This document shows positions 16,829-27,428 of a stretch of 40,805 nt of DNA, one piece after another; position 1 is the first letter of the stretch; every line of letters starts with the position of its first letter. The position numbers and the translations under genes are program-made. Source of the stretch: Solimicrobium silvestre (lineage in GTDB: Bacteria; Pseudomonadota; Gammaproteobacteria; Burkholderiales; Burkholderiaceae_D); contig NZ_PUGF01000034.1 in the NCBI RefSeq assembly GCF_002976435.1, positions 1 through 40,805 on the forward strand, read 5' to 3'. The notes below the pieces were generated by a model. The model was not told the origin of the DNA. It searched no databases and saw nothing but the letters and a program-made list of their open reading frames with translations.

Positions 16829-18139
16829 CTATTTCTTCGATTTTTTAGCCGCCGCATCCAAGCTACGCAAATGCGCCAATTTGTCGGCAATTTTAATTTC
16901 CAAACCACGCGGAACCGGCTCGTACCAATGCGGGTCAGGAATACCGTCCGGCAGATAAGTTTCCCCAGCAGCGTAGGCTTCGGGTTCGTCATGCGCGTAG
17001 CGGTAAGCGTGGCCGTAACCAAGCTCCTTCATCAGCTTGGTTGGTGCATTACGCAAATGCACCGGCACCTCACGTGATTTGTCTTGTTTAATAAACTCCA
17101 TAGCTTGATTAAACGCGTTATAACCTGCATTACTTTTTGCCGCTATCGCCAAGTAAATCACCGCCTGCCCTAAAGCTAATTCACCTTCCGGTGAACCCAA
17201 CCGTTCATAAGTAGTGGCAGCGTCATTGGCGATTTGCATGGCGCGTGGATCGGCGATGCCAATGTCTTCCCAAGCCATACGTACAATGCGGCGCGATAAA
17301 TATTTAGCGTCGGCACCGCCGTCCAGCATGCGGCACAACCAATACAAAGCCGCATCGGGATTGGAGCCGCGCACCGATTTATGCAGGGCTGAAATTTGAT
17401 CGTAAAAATTATCTCCACCTTTATCAAAGCGGCGCGCATTTAATGTCAGCGCATTTTGAATAAATTCGGGGGTGATTTCGGTGGTACCAACTCCAGCTGC
17501 CGCGCTGCTAGTTTGTTCCAATAAATTCAATAAGCGCCGCGCATCGCCATCGGCATAACCGACCAACGTATCAATCGCTGCCGGGTCAAACTGCAAATGC
17601 GCCAAAACCTGGCTCTGGGCACGTGTGACTAACAACTTTAATTCATCTTCGGTGAGTGACTGCAAGACATACACTTGAGCGCGCGACAGCAAGGCGGAAT
17701 TGACTTCAAACGACGGATTTTCCGTCGTCGCGCCAATAAATGTTACTAAGCCGGATTCGGCATACGGCAGCAGCGCATCTTGCTGCGCTTTATTGAAGCG
17801 ATGAATTTCATCGACAAACAAAATTGTGTGCTTACCTTGCGCCAGATATTGTTCCGCCTGCTCCATCGCAGCGCGGATATCTTTAACGCCAGAAAACACG
17901 GCAGATAGCGCAATAAATTCACAGGCAAAGGCATTGGCGGTTAAGCGCGCTAAAGTGGTTTTTCCAACGCCCGGCGGGCCCCATAAAATCATCGAATGCG
18001 GACGACCCGATTCAAACGCCAAACGTAAAGGCTTACCGGCACCCAGTAAATGACTTTGGCCGATAACCTGGTCCAGATTTTGTGGACGCAAGGCTTCGGC
18101 CAAGGGGGGCGTTGGTGCTACTTTAAACAAATCATCCAT
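16829..18139 (-). CDS. rarA: Replication-associated recombination protein A (AAA+ ATPase)
   Basis: The 436-residue protein (RarA/MgsA, WRNIP1 family) acts at stalled replication forks with SSB. Walker A is GPPGVGKTT (54-62) and Walker B is FVDEIHRFN (108-116). The sensor segment [23 protein letters not shown] and the C-terminal MgsA tetramerisation domain (about 270-430) follow. Its start is 29 bp after the lolA stop, so ftsK-lolA-rarA form one operon. Length is normal. Confidence 0.96.
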   Translation of the reverse strand: MDDLFKVAPTPPLAEALRPQNLDQVIGQSHLLGAGKPLRLAFESGRPHSMILWGPPGVGKTTLARLTANAFACEFIALSAVFSGVKDIRAAMEQAEQYLAQGKHTILFVDEIHRFNKAQQDALLPYAESGLVTFIGATTENPSFEVNSALLSRAQVYVLQSLTEDELKLLVTRAQSQVLAHLQFDPAAIDTLVGYADGDARRLLNLLEQTSSAAAGVGTTEITPEFIQNALTLNARRFDKGGDNFYDQISALHKSVRGSNPDAALYWLCRMLDGGADAKYLSRRIVRMAWEDIGIADPRAMQIANDAATTYERLGSPEGELALGQAVIYLAIAAKSNAGYNAFNQAMEFIKQDKSREVPVHLRNAPTKLMKELGYGHAYRYAHDEPEAYAAGETYLPDGIPDPHWYEPVPRGLEIKIADKLAHLRSLDAAAKKSKK

Positions 18140-18168
18140 GAATACGCTGTGCTAAGTGAGTAACTAAA

Positions 18169-18831
18169 TTAATGCTTAACATCAGAATTAAAAACGTCAG
18201 CACCGGCAGGTGCAGTAAATTTAAATTGATCTGGTTTTAATACCGGATTTTTTTCAAGATTCTGCAACAAAATTACCGTGGTTTGATTAAAAGTATCGCG
18301 CAAATCCATCTCACGCGGCACACCGTCTTGCATGCCGATACTGATTAAGGCAAAGGTGCTGTCTTTATCTTTAGGCGTGGCTTGCAACCAATCCATGCCA
18401 TCTTTTTGACCAACATCTTTTAGCGTGAAATTTTTCTCTAAGTCATTGCTGCCAAACAGAATCGCAGCCGGGCTGGAACTCAGCGCCGTGCCTAACAATT
18501 TAACGGTGACCTGATTTAAATCTTTATCGTACATATATAATTTTTCGCCATCGGCTTGCAGCAATTGATCATACGGTTTTTGATACAACCAAATAAATTT
18601 ACCCGGACGCGCAAACATAAAAGTACCGCTCGACTGATTGGATAATTTAACTTCACCCTTCACTACTTTAATCTGGCGTTGAATGAAATCACCTTTAGCT
18701 GAATGTGTGCTGCTGACAAAAGCTTTAAATTGATCGAGTCCACCGGCTTGCGCTGCACCTGCCAACAAAACACTGCTCATTGCGATAGATATGCTGAATT
18801 TTTTTAAAACAGTAGTTATTACAGTAGTCAT
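18169..18831 (-). CDS. lolA: Outer-membrane lipoprotein carrier protein LolA
   Basis: This periplasmic chaperone takes lipoproteins from LolCDE at the inner membrane to LolB. The 220-residue precursor has a signal peptide ending AQA (cleavage after residue 29). The LolA core includes KGDFIQRQI, SGTFMFARPGKFIWLYQKPYDQ and YDKDLNQVTVK. It starts 10 bp after the ftsK stop and is followed by rarA, the usual operon order. Position and fold agree. Confidence 0.95.
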   Translation of the reverse strand: MTTVITTVLKKFSISIAMSSVLLAGAAQAGGLDQFKAFVSSTHSAKGDFIQRQIKVVKGEVKLSNQSSGTFMFARPGKFIWLYQKPYDQLLQADGEKLYMYDKDLNQVTVKLLGTALSSSPAAILFGSNDLEKNFTLKDVGQKDGMDWLQATPKDKDSTFALISIGMQDGVPREMDLRDTFNQTTVILLQNLEKNPVLKPDQFKFTAPAGADVFNSDVKH

Positions 18832-18841
18832 TACTTTTATC

Positions 18842-21163
18842 CTATTCCTGCGGAGGGGTTGGCACTAAAATTTCACGGTTACCATTACTTTGCATGGTAG
18901 ATACGATGCCGCTTTGCTCCATTTGTTCTAATAATCTAGCGGCGCGATTGTAACCGATGCGCAAATTCCTTTGCACCAGTGAAATCGAAGCGCGGCGATT
19001 TTTTAATACGATCGCCACCGCAGAATCATACAGCTCATCGGACTCATTGCCACCAGCCACGCCAGTCGCACCATCGATGCTGAGGCTTGCGCCATCTTCC
19101 GCGACGCCGCCTTCCAAAATACCTTCAACGTAATTCGGAGCACCTTGCGACTTAAGGAATTCCACGACCCGATGTACTTCTTCATCCGACACAAACGCAC
19201 CATGCACCCGAACCGGAAAACCGGTACCGGGTGGCATGTATAACATATCGCCCATACCCAGCAATGCCTCAGCACCCATTTGATCCAGAATCGTGCGTGA
19301 ATCAATTTTACTGCTGACCTGAAATGCAATTCGAGTTGGGATATTGGCCTTAATTAAGCCGGTGATCACATCCACCGACGGACGCTGCGTGGCTAAAATC
19401 AAATGCAAACCTGCTGCACGGGCTTTTTGCGCAATACGGGCAATCAGCTCTTCCACTTTTTTACCGACTACCATCATCAAGTCAGCCAATTCATCAATAA
19501 TAATAACGATGGTTGGCAACTCTTCCAGCGGCTCCGGCGCATCCGGCGTCAAACTAAACGGGTTAGAAATATGTTCTTCGCGCTTGGCAGCTTCAATAAT
19601 TTTACTGTTATATCCGGCCAGATTTCGGACGCCTAATTTCGACATTAAGCGGTAACGCCGCTCCATCTCATTCACCGCCCAATTCAGCGCGTGCCCAGCT
19701 TGGCGCATGTCGGTAACCACCGGCGCCAACAAATGCGGAATGCCTTCATATACCGACATTTCCAACATTTTTGGATCAATCAAAATCATCCGCACAGATT
19801 TAGGATCAGACTTATACAGCAGCGATAACAGCGTGGCATTGATACCGACCGATTTACCAGAACCGGTGGTACCAGCAATTAACAAATGCGGCATTTTAGC
19901 CAAATCCGCGACCACCGGATGTCCGGCGATATCTTTACCCAACGCGATGGTCAGCGATGAGGCGCTGTCGTTATATAGCTGTGAGCCAAGGATTTCCGTT
20001 AAACGCACAATCTGGCGTTTAGGATTCGGCAACTCCAATCCCATGTACATTTTGCCCGGTATGGTTTCCACCACGCGGATCGAAATAATCGACAATGACC
20101 GCGCCAGATCACGCGCCAAGCCGACAATCTGACTACCCTTTACGCCGGTAGCCGGCTCTATTTCATAACGGGTAATTACAGGGCCAGGATAGGCCGCTAC
20201 CACTTTCACATTCACGCCAAAGTCGGAGAGTTTTTTCTCAATTAAGCGACTGGTAAATTCCAGCGTTTCGATACTCACTGTTTCTTGCACAGCTTTAGCT
20301 TCGTCCAGCAAGGCTAACGGCGGTAAAGAGTTGTCGCTTAATTCAGAAAATAAAGCCGCCTGTTTTTCTTTTTCCACCCGCGTCGAGCGCACCACCGCCA
20401 CCACTTGTGGCTCAATCCGTACCGGCACCGCTTCCACATGTTTGGCACGCTCTTGCACCACCACGACTTCACGCTGAGTGGCGGCTACCTGGCCGACCAT
20501 ACGGTCTTGACGTGCGGTGTATTTTTTAACAATCCAATCTAGCGACAACTCCAGCCCGGTGCCGATTTTTTCAGCCACGGTCAACCAGGAAATTTGAAAC
20601 AGTACGCTAATACCCAAAGCAATTAACACCAAAAAGAAAAGGGTCGCGCCGGTAAAACCTAATACGCTATACGCCGCATTACCAATCACCTCACCCAACA
20701 CGCCGCCCGGTGCGCGCGGCAAGTGGAAATGGTAGGAATACATGCGTAAATATTCCATACCCATGCTCCCGCTAAATAACAGAGCAAAGCCCGTGCCGCG
20801 CAGCCAGCCTAGGTAGCGATGTTCCGGCTCCCAATTTTCCATATTTCCCAGCTGAGAATAAGAGCGCGCTACATTAATACCTAACAACAAAAACCACCAC
20901 CAGGCTGATTTTCCAAACACATACAACAACAAATCGGCACACCATGCGCCAAAATGGCCACCCCAGTTTGCTATATGGTCAACTTGGTTAGATTGCGACC
21001 ACGCGGGGTCATTCGGTGAATAGCTAAGCAATATCATGGCTAAAAATGCCGTTACTGCCACTAAAACCAACCAACGCGCCTCACTAAGCAACATCACCAT
21101 CCGACCAGGCTTGGTGGATGGCTTGTCTTTATCTGGGTCTCTTGTGTAGGCAGCTTTGCTCAT
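18842..21163 (-). CDS. ftsK: DNA translocase FtsK
   Basis: The 773-residue septal translocase pumps chromosome termini and activates XerCD recombination. It has an N-terminal membrane domain (about 30-195, four or five helices), a short linker and an alpha/beta motor with Walker A GTTGSGKS (431-438). The Walker B region is [13 protein letters not shown]. The C-terminal gamma winged helix (about 705-765, [32 protein letters not shown]) reads KOPS sequences. The linker is short, as in many betaproteobacteria. The gene heads the ftsK-lolA-rarA operon and diverges from trxB. Confidence 0.97.
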   Translation of the reverse strand: MSKAAYTRDPDKDKPSTKPGRMVMLLSEARWLVLVAVTAFLAMILLSYSPNDPAWSQSNQVDHIANWGGHFGAWCADLLLYVFGKSAWWWFLLLGINVARSYSQLGNMENWEPEHRYLGWLRGTGFALLFSGSMGMEYLRMYSYHFHLPRAPGGVLGEVIGNAAYSVLGFTGATLFFLVLIALGISVLFQISWLTVAEKIGTGLELSLDWIVKKYTARQDRMVGQVAATQREVVVVQERAKHVEAVPVRIEPQVVAVVRSTRVEKEKQAALFSELSDNSLPPLALLDEAKAVQETVSIETLEFTSRLIEKKLSDFGVNVKVVAAYPGPVITRYEIEPATGVKGSQIVGLARDLARSLSIISIRVVETIPGKMYMGLELPNPKRQIVRLTEILGSQLYNDSASSLTIALGKDIAGHPVVADLAKMPHLLIAGTTGSGKSVGINATLLSLLYKSDPKSVRMILIDPKMLEMSVYEGIPHLLAPVVTDMRQAGHALNWAVNEMERRYRLMSKLGVRNLAGYNSKIIEAAKREEHISNPFSLTPDAPEPLEELPTIVIIIDELADLMMVVGKKVEELIARIAQKARAAGLHLILATQRPSVDVITGLIKANIPTRIAFQVSSKIDSRTILDQMGAEALLGMGDMLYMPPGTGFPVRVHGAFVSDEEVHRVVEFLKSQGAPNYVEGILEGGVAEDGASLSIDGATGVAGGNESDELYDSAVAIVLKNRRASISLVQRNLRIGYNRAARLLEQMEQSGIVSTMQSNGNREILVPTPPQE

Positions 21164-21202
21164 AAATCCATAATCTGAAATGTTGAATTTGGTAAAATAA
21201 CC

Positions 21203-21208
21203 TATAAT
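21203..21208 (+). promoter_or_regulatory. -10 box of the trxB promoter
   Basis: A perfect TATAAT lies 55 bp before the trxB start in the 99-bp gap that diverges from ftsK. The only good -35-like hexamer, TTGAAT at 21183-21188, is 14 bp away, which is too close. The -35 is therefore weak or non-standard. An AGGAA ribosome binding site precedes the ATG at 21263. Confidence 0.5.
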
Positions 21209-21253
21209 CTTAACCAGTTTTTTGTAACTCCAGCAAAAATATTCACTCTCTAG

Positions 21254-22210
<957 letters not shown>

Positions 22211-22218
22211 GTTGAACG

Positions 22219-22893
22219 ATGAAACGCGCACCAATAAAAGATTTGAATGAATTAAGCAGTTTACGCAATCAGTTAAAGGTGCGCGCCGAACAGGAAAAAG
22301 TAGCCGAACAAAAGCGCCAGGCCGAACAGCTTGCAGCGCAAAAAGAAGCTAATATTTTCCGTAGCAATATGGGTGCGGTTACGCCGATTAAAGCGCCGGA
22401 TGTTTATGTCCATCAACGCGCATCCATCGCGACAAAAACCGTCACCACCCAACCCAAAGAAATCACCAGCATGGCGCAAGCGATGCAAGTGATGGAACAA
22501 TGGTCGGATGAGTTTGACGCCAGCCAGTGGCAAGAACAAGATGAAGGTTTAAGCTATGCCTGCCCTGGGAGCGGCCCTGATTTGCTGCGCAAATTACGTA
22601 AAAATCAGTGGCCGGCGCAAGCTTTTTTAGATTTACACGGTCTGCAACGCGACCAGGCGCGCACGGCATTAGCCGACTTTTTACGGCGATCCAAACAAGC
22701 GAGGCTACGCAGCGTGTGCGTAATTCACGGCAAAGGCATCAATTCCCGTCAGCCGGCGATTTTGCCAGACAAAGTGCGCAGCTGGCTGTGTCAGTCAGAG
22801 CTAGTACAAGCGTTTTGCCCAGCCAATGCCAGTGATGGCGGTGATGGCGCTTTGCATGTTTTGTTGAAAATGGAACGGGATCTGGGAGTATAA
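22219..22893 (+). CDS. Smr-domain protein (putative nuclease)
   Basis: The 224-residue protein has a charged helical N-terminus (about 10-48, a predicted coiled coil) and a C-terminal Smr domain. The conserved motifs are LDLHG (137-141) and HGKG (170-173). Stand-alone bacterial Smr proteins of this size (SmrA/YdaL and SmrB types) are nucleases acting on RNA or nicked DNA, and some rescue collided ribosomes. Substrate cannot be read from sequence. The start ATG lies 8 bp after trxB. Confidence 0.9.
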   Translation: MKRAPIKDLNELSSLRNQLKVRAEQEKVAEQKRQAEQLAAQKEANIFRSNMGAVTPIKAPDVYVHQRASIATKTVTTQPKEITSMAQAMQVMEQWSDEFDASQWQEQDEGLSYACPGSGPDLLRKLRKNQWPAQAFLDLHGLQRDQARTALADFLRRSKQARLRSVCVIHGKGINSRQPAILPDKVRSWLCQSELVQAFCPANASDGGDGALHVLLKMERDLGV

Positions 22894-22921
22894 AATTGCA
22901 GGGTAGGCAATATTGCCCCCC

Positions 22922-23929
22922 CTACTCACGTACCTTCGCCATCGCCTCCAACAACAATTCCGCCCGCCCAGACGCTAATTGCTTTGAATCAGACAGCATC
23001 TGCCGAAAAGACCGGGCACCAGCCAGGCCCGTCATCAAGCCCAACATATGGCGCGTGATGCTATTTAATTTCAAACCGCGCTGCGCATACAAATCCAATT
23101 GATCTTGCACATAAGGTAGCATCGCTTGCAGCACCTCAAACCGCGACTTGATCGGCATCGCATCCTGATAATAGCGCGCATCAAATTCCGCCATAACATA
23201 CGGATTATGATAAGCCTCGCGCCCCAGCATCACGCCATCCAGATGCTGTAAATGCAGGTCAATTTCAGCGCAGGTTTTTATCCCGCCATTCACAATAATT
23301 TCCAACGCCGGAAAGTCACGTTTTAATTGATACGCGTACTCATAATTCAGCGGCGGAATTTCACGATTTTCCTTCGGGCTTAAGCCCTTTAAAATCGCAT
23401 TACGAGCATGAACGATAAAAGTCGAACAACCCGCATCGGCAATTTCGCCCACAAAGTCGCGCATAAATGCATATGAATTTGTGTCATTAATCCCGATTCG
23501 ATGCTTCACCGTCACATCAATTGACACCGCATCCCGCATCGCCTTAACGCAATCCGCCACCAAGGTCGGCTCCGCCATCAAGCAAGCGCCAAACGCCCCG
23601 CGCTGCACCCGTTCAGACGGACAACCACAATTCAAATTAATCTCGTCATAACCCCACTGCTCGCCCAACTTGGCGCTCTTAGATAAATCCGCCGGTTCGC
23701 TACCACCCAACTGCAACGCAATCGGATGTTCAATCTCAGCAAAATCCAAATGCCGCGCCACATCGCCATGCAACAACGCGCCGGTGGTCACCATTTCTGT
23801 GTATAGCCAAGTGTGGCGGGTGATGTGGCGATGGAATTGACGGCAGTGACGGTCAGTCCAATCCATCATCGGGGCGACAGAAAGGCGGCGGGAGGGCAAT
23901 ACGGGGGTTTTACCTAGGGGAGACGTCAT
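22922..23929 (-). CDS. dusA: tRNA-dihydrouridine(20/20a) synthase
   Basis: The 335-residue FMN enzyme reduces U20/U20a in the tRNA D-loop with NADPH. The family signature near the start is SRRLSVAPMMDWTDRHCR (13-30). The catalytic Cys is C103 in NLNCGCPSERVQ. VKHRIGIND and the TIM-barrel G-G motif IIVNGGIKT follow. Its 5' end borders a dusA-type integrase. In such islands the insertion lies in the first codons and a new start is supplied. Here residues 1-12 (MTSPLGKTPVLP) may be island-derived, although the enzyme core is complete. Confidence 0.96.
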   Translation of the reverse strand: MTSPLGKTPVLPSRRLSVAPMMDWTDRHCRQFHRHITRHTWLYTEMVTTGALLHGDVARHLDFAEIEHPIALQLGGSEPADLSKSAKLGEQWGYDEINLNCGCPSERVQRGAFGACLMAEPTLVADCVKAMRDAVSIDVTVKHRIGINDTNSYAFMRDFVGEIADAGCSTFIVHARNAILKGLSPKENREIPPLNYEYAYQLKRDFPALEIIVNGGIKTCAEIDLHLQHLDGVMLGREAYHNPYVMAEFDARYYQDAMPIKSRFEVLQAMLPYVQDQLDLYAQRGLKLNSITRHMLGLMTGLAGARSFRQMLSDSKQLASGRAELLLEAMAKVRE

Positions 23930-23986
23930 TTTTTACCAACTCAAATCTTATTTAAACTTTATCAAAACTATGCTGTCTTAATGCTC

Positions 23987-24008
23987 AATTACGGATTAAT
24001 TACGGATT
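23987..24008. repeat. Perfect tandem 11-bp repeat upstream of the dusA-type integrase
   Basis: AATTACGGATT occurs twice in tandem (23987-23997 and 23998-24008), 13 bp before the integrase ATG and 58 bp from the dusA start. It could be a recombinase arm site, an excisionase or repressor site, or part of the junction. It also lies where the int promoter should be. Confidence 0.6.
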
Positions 24009-24021
24009 TTTAGGACTAAAT

Positions 24022-25047
24022 ATGGCATCAATACGGCAAAAAAATGGCGCGTGGGTTGTAGACATTCGTCGAAAAGGGCATAAGTCTATCAGCAAATCAT
24101 TCCGTACAAAAAGTCTAGCGCAAACTTGGGCGCGTGAGATAGAGCAGCAAATTGATTCAATGCAATATAAAGATGTCCGTAGTTTGGCATTAGTTACCGT
24201 TAGGGCATTGATTGACAAGTATATCGAGGAAATTGGCAGTATTAAAAAAATTGGTCGGACAAAAGCGGATTCGTTACGAAAATGGAAAATAACGCATGGC
24301 GCGCTGACTGTCTCAGAATTGACAGATGATCTTCTTATCAAGCACATACAACAACGCGCTAAAACCGTTTCCGGCGTCACGATTGCGGTTGACCTGGCTT
24401 ATTTGAGCGGCGTATTAAAAACCGCCAAAGAGCTGTGGCGCATGCCGGTGGATATGTCAGTGACCGTAACTGCTCGCGCCAGTTTGCGTTATCTGGGGCT
24501 AACATCCAAAAGCCGGGAACGTGACCGAAGGCCTACCAATGGAGAAATCGAAGATATTTGCTTACACTTCGCCATCAAGACCCGACAACGCGTACCGATG
24601 GGCGATTTAATTCACTTTGCCATCGAAACAGCGATGCGCGCCGGTGAAATTGTTAATTTACGCTGGCAGGATATTAACCACGATCACAAAACCATCACCA
24701 TCCGTAATCGTAAGCACCCTACTGAAAAAGAGGGTAATCATCAGGAAGTGCCACTCTTGGGAACTGCTTACGATATTTTGGTGCGGCAGCCTAAAAAGGA
24801 CAAGGAAGAGAGAATTTTCCCAATCGCTGAAGGAACTGTTTCAAGCCTGTTCCCCAGAGCTTGCAATGCGTTAGGTATTGACGATTTACGGTTTCACGAT
24901 CTGCGCCACGAAGGGGTCAGCCGGTTGTTTGAACGCGGCCTATCGATCATGGAAGTGTCGTTGATATCGGGACATCGCGATTTGAAAATGCTTAAGCGAT
25001 ATGTGAATTTGCGGGCTGTTGATATATCGAACAAATATTTGAGCTAA
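24022..25047 (+). CDS. Tyrosine integrase of the dusA-associated island
   Basis: The 341-residue recombinase has an N-terminal arm-type domain (MASIRQKNGAWVVDIRRKGH), a core-binding domain (about 60-150) and a full catalytic set: R206 (ETAMRAGEI), K231 (RNRKHP), H292-x-x-R295 (FHDLRHEG), H318 (ISGHRD) and Y327 (KRYVNL). An integrase start just outside and pointing away from the 5' end of dusA is the known layout of dusA-associated islands, whose integrases use the first codons of dusA as attB. AGGA precedes the ATG. It appears functional. The second attachment copy was not found in the window. Confidence 0.94.
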   Translation: MASIRQKNGAWVVDIRRKGHKSISKSFRTKSLAQTWAREIEQQIDSMQYKDVRSLALVTVRALIDKYIEEIGSIKKIGRTKADSLRKWKITHGALTVSELTDDLLIKHIQQRAKTVSGVTIAVDLAYLSGVLKTAKELWRMPVDMSVTVTARASLRYLGLTSKSRERDRRPTNGEIEDICLHFAIKTRQRVPMGDLIHFAIETAMRAGEIVNLRWQDINHDHKTITIRNRKHPTEKEGNHQEVPLLGTAYDILVRQPKKDKEERIFPIAEGTVSSLFPRACNALGIDDLRFHDLRHEGVSRLFERGLSIMEVSLISGHRDLKMLKRYVNLRAVDISNKYLS

Positions 25048-25072
25048 TTAATTTACCGTATTGTCAGCACTG

Positions 25073-25106
25073 AATAAAGCTCTTTCCTGATTAATAAAGT
25101 TCTTTC
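25073..25106. repeat. Left inverted-repeat block of the small cassette
   Basis: Two similar units, AATAAAGCTCTTTCCT (25073-25088) and AATAAAGTTCTTTC (25093-25106), lie after the integrase stop. The unit at 26007-26022 is their reverse complement: AGGAAAGAACTTTATT matches the first at 15/16 and the second at 14/14. Together they bracket the two ORFs of 25376-25997. The next 270 bp up to 25375 are AT-rich and carry no gene. Confidence 0.55.
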
Positions 25107-25375
25107 TCCCCCCCTTTATCTGGTTGAAACTACCGAACTATTTTTACCTTTTTGCATTAGTTGGACAAAAATAGCTTATTTAGGCCATATACAAAATTCA
25201 ACTAAATGGACAGCCGTAACGTTTTGATTTAATTGAATCCCCTCCAAAAAATTAATTGAATTTAATTAAAAAAGCCAATAAAATCAATTGCTTATGTTTA
25301 TTTTTGGATGAAAATTTCATTGTATAACTTGATGTAAGGCTTTAGAATGTAAAGAAGCCCAACCTGGAAGTGAAA

Positions 25376-25747
25376 ATGGAAAAGATCGAAACACACGACA
25401 TAGAGACTGAATCTGAAGAAGGTGTACGCCTGTCCGACGAATCTAGCGAAATCCGCAAACTTTACCGAGTGTTGGAGATAACTGAGCGCTATTGCGGCAA
25501 AGACGCATCAATAGCGCTCAGACGGCAAGTTGAAGAGATCGTCCGTGATGACGTGCATATTAGCGGTGAGCGCAGCATGGTCATTTGTTTGCTTGATCTA
25601 CCTTCATCGTCAGCGTACCCCCTTGTCATGGCTGAGATATCGAAGCTAAAGAGCGGCATAACTGAGGATGAGGGCAAACTAGAACGCAAGAAACTCGTAT
25701 ACCTTAAAGCTTGCCTTACAGCGATTGACGAGGCACTTAGTGTTTAA
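25376..25747 (+). CDS. Hypothetical acidic helical protein
   Basis: The ATG at 25376 is used; a GTG two codons upstream is equally open, and a GGAAG ribosome binding site is near. The 123-residue product is acidic (rich in Glu and Asp) and appears mostly helical, with two central Cys and no export signal. No family is recognised. The final 23 bases overlap the open frame of a possible membrane protein, suggesting a coupled pair. Both sit between inverted repeats in an AT-rich island, which marks them as recent cargo. Confidence 0.55.
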   Translation: MEKIETHDIETESEEGVRLSDESSEIRKLYRVLEITERYCGKDASIALRRQVEEIVRDDVHISGERSMVICLLDLPSSSAYPLVMAEISKLKSGITEDEGKLERKKLVYLKACLTAIDEALSV

Positions 25748-25997
25748 AAAAATAGCTCGTTATTTTTACGAAAAAAATGTTATTTACAATTTACGTTCCA
25801 AAATAATATTATCTATTGGTGATATATTTATTATCATGAAAACTCCATTTTTTATTTATTTAACTCTCACAACAACAATTCCTCTAACAACAGGTATTCC
25901 ACTTTGGATGCCTGAAATACTGCGAATTCTTAGTTGCTTATCAATGATATGCGCCTTTCTTTGGGCTATCAAAAAAATACGCAAAAATTGGAATTAG
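25740..25997 (+). CDS. Possible small membrane protein
   Basis: The frame is open from 25725. The GTG at 25740 overlaps the preceding stop, but the ribosome binding site is poor, and an ATG at 25836 is an alternative. The C-terminal half has two hydrophobic stretches (TPFFIYLTLTTTIPLTTGI and ILRILSCLSMICAFLWAI) ending in a basic tail (KKIRKNWN). This fits a two-helix membrane peptide encoded with the acidic protein before it. No homologue is recognised. AT-rich DNA can give such frames by chance. Confidence 0.35.
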   Translation: MFKKIARYFYEKNVIYNLRSKIILSIGDIFIIMKTPFFIYLTLTTTIPLTTGIPLWMPEILRILSCLSMICAFLWAIKKIRKNWN

Positions 25998-26006
25998 GCT
26001 TACGAT

Positions 26007-26022
26007 AGGAAAGAACTTTATT
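26007..26022. repeat. Right inverted-repeat unit of the small cassette
   Basis: AGGAAAGAACTTTATT is the reverse complement of the left units at 25073-25088 (15/16) and 25093-25106 (14/14 over GAAAGAACTTTATT). It begins 9 bp after the membrane-protein frame ends. Confidence 0.55.
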
Positions 26023-26158
26023 TTGTATGGACACGTATATCGATGTGCGGCTGGTGGATCAACCCCCATCCAAAAAACTTCGCCACTCATTTTCTAATCC
26101 CAATACTATGCTTCTGACTATTAGTGATTAACTAGGTATATTAAATAATGTGACCAGA

Positions 26159-26293
26159 ATATGTCGATCAAAGTGACATATTCGTTATATACGTCGATAG
26201 AAATCATTTTTGACGACACATTAAAGGCATATGTCCTCAGCATCGACATATGTAACGAATACGTCGAAAAATGTAAATTTCATCGACATATCA
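26159..26293. promoter_or_regulatory. Array of TATGTC/GACATA palindromes at the 3' end of fic
   Basis: Two perfect palindromes with the same 9-nt spacer are visible: ATATGTC-N9-GACATAT (26159-26181) and CATATGTC-N9-GACATATG (26228-26252). More half sites (GTCGA or TCGAC) lie at about 26192, 26262 and 26284. ATCGACATATCA at 26282-26293 overlaps the fic stop and recurs beyond the fic start. This looks like a binding array for a dimeric regulator. Which gene it controls is unclear, because it lies downstream of fic and downstream of the small cassette. Confidence 0.55.
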
Positions 26294-27376
26294 TTGTGTC
26301 AGTATTGAATACAAGCGGTCATTTACATAGTAAACTTCTCGCCCAACTTTGACTGAACGCAACAAACCAATACCTTCTAATTGCTGCAAATAAGTTGATG
26401 CGGCTTGACGTTTTGCGATATTAGCCTGCTCCAGGAAACGGATCCGGCAATAAGGTTGACTAAACAACACTTCAACTAAATCCTTAGTATAAATTTTAGG
26501 CAACTTTTCCTGCACAACCGTAACATACTCTTGAAGTAAAGCACGAATATCCAGTATTTTCTTACTTGTAGCACGCGCCGTTTGCTCTACTGCATCGAGC
26601 ATATACAAAATCCATGATTCCCAAGCCCCCTTCTCAGTAACATCTCTCAAACCTTGATAATAAGCAGCTTTATGCTCAATAATGTATCGAGATAAATACA
26701 AAACGGGAATATCAATCATTCCCTTCATTACCAAATACAAGATATTAATAATACGGCCAGTTCGACCATTCCCATCAGAAAATGGATGAATCGCCTCAAA
26801 TTGATAATGCATAATCGCCATTCGAACTAATGGATCCAAATCGTCTGGCGAGTGGATAAAATCCTCTAAATTTGCCAGCTTGTCACGAATTACCTTCTCC
26901 CCTTCCGGTGGAGTATAAATAGTCTCGCGCGTCGTAGGATTAGCTAGTTTTGTGCCACCTCCAGTACGAATACCTAAGCCGTCCAATTGATTAATAATTC
27001 CCACTAACTCTATAAATAGATTAGTAGTTAACAACGGGCGATCCTTCATTCCTTGATAGCCATGCCAAAGAGCGTTCTCGTAACGCAATACCTCTTTAGT
27101 AGCGGAGTCAAATTTACCTTCCACCTCAGCAAACGCTTTATATAACTCATCATTAGTCGTAACGACATTTTCAATTTCGCTTGATAAGCGTGCCTCTTGT
27201 AAAACAAAAGCGCGTATTAACATTGATTGATTCGGAATTTGATTCCCGATACCACGCAGCTCTGCCAGTGCGGCCGTCGCGGAGATTGCTTTTTTTAATA
27301 CTGCTTTTGTTTCAAGCTCGTAAGTAGGTGGTACTAACGGGAGATCGTTATACGGTTGGTCTTTATCGTATGCCAT
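26291..27376 (-). CDS. Fic-domain AMP-transferase, class II, with C-terminal winged helix
   Basis: The 361-residue protein resembles SoFic-type enzymes, which transfer AMP from ATP to protein hydroxyls. The active site is H197-PFSDGNGRTG-R208, complete with catalytic His. An N-terminal inhibitory motif S65-SEI-E69-N70 fits the (S/T)xxxE(G/N) consensus, so the enzyme should be self-inhibited until that Glu is displaced. The C-terminus (about 300-361) is a winged helix-turn-helix (ANIAKRQAASTYLQQLEGIGLL...VGREVYYV), suggesting DNA binding. Inverted repeats beyond both ends of the gene fit autoregulation. No separate antitoxin is adjacent, as expected for class II. The target is unknown. Confidence 0.94.
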   Translation of the reverse strand: MAYDKDQPYNDLPLVPPTYELETKAVLKKAISATAALAELRGIGNQIPNQSMLIRAFVLQEARLSSEIENVVTTNDELYKAFAEVEGKFDSATKEVLRYENALWHGYQGMKDRPLLTTNLFIELVGIINQLDGLGIRTGGGTKLANPTTRETIYTPPEGEKVIRDKLANLEDFIHSPDDLDPLVRMAIMHYQFEAIHPFSDGNGRTGRIINILYLVMKGMIDIPVLYLSRYIIEHKAAYYQGLRDVTEKGAWESWILYMLDAVEQTARATSKKILDIRALLQEYVTVVQEKLPKIYTKDLVEVLFSQPYCRIRFLEQANIAKRQAASTYLQQLEGIGLLRSVKVGREVYYVNDRLYSILTQ

Positions 27377-27428
27377 AAGAATTCATTCAAAAAATATATA
27401 GCCAGATTATTGATCTAATAATTTTATT

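Noticed and set aside
26045-26054. GTGCGGCTGG, which matches part of the tRNA-Arg 3' end and might be a second attachment site
   Set aside because: Only 10 bp match, the following bases diverge, and it lies inside a different island far from the tRNA element; chance is likely.
26161-26352. 63-codon frame over the palindrome array
   Set aside because: It arises from the repeated TATGTCGA sequence and overlaps the end of fic; no ribosome binding site.
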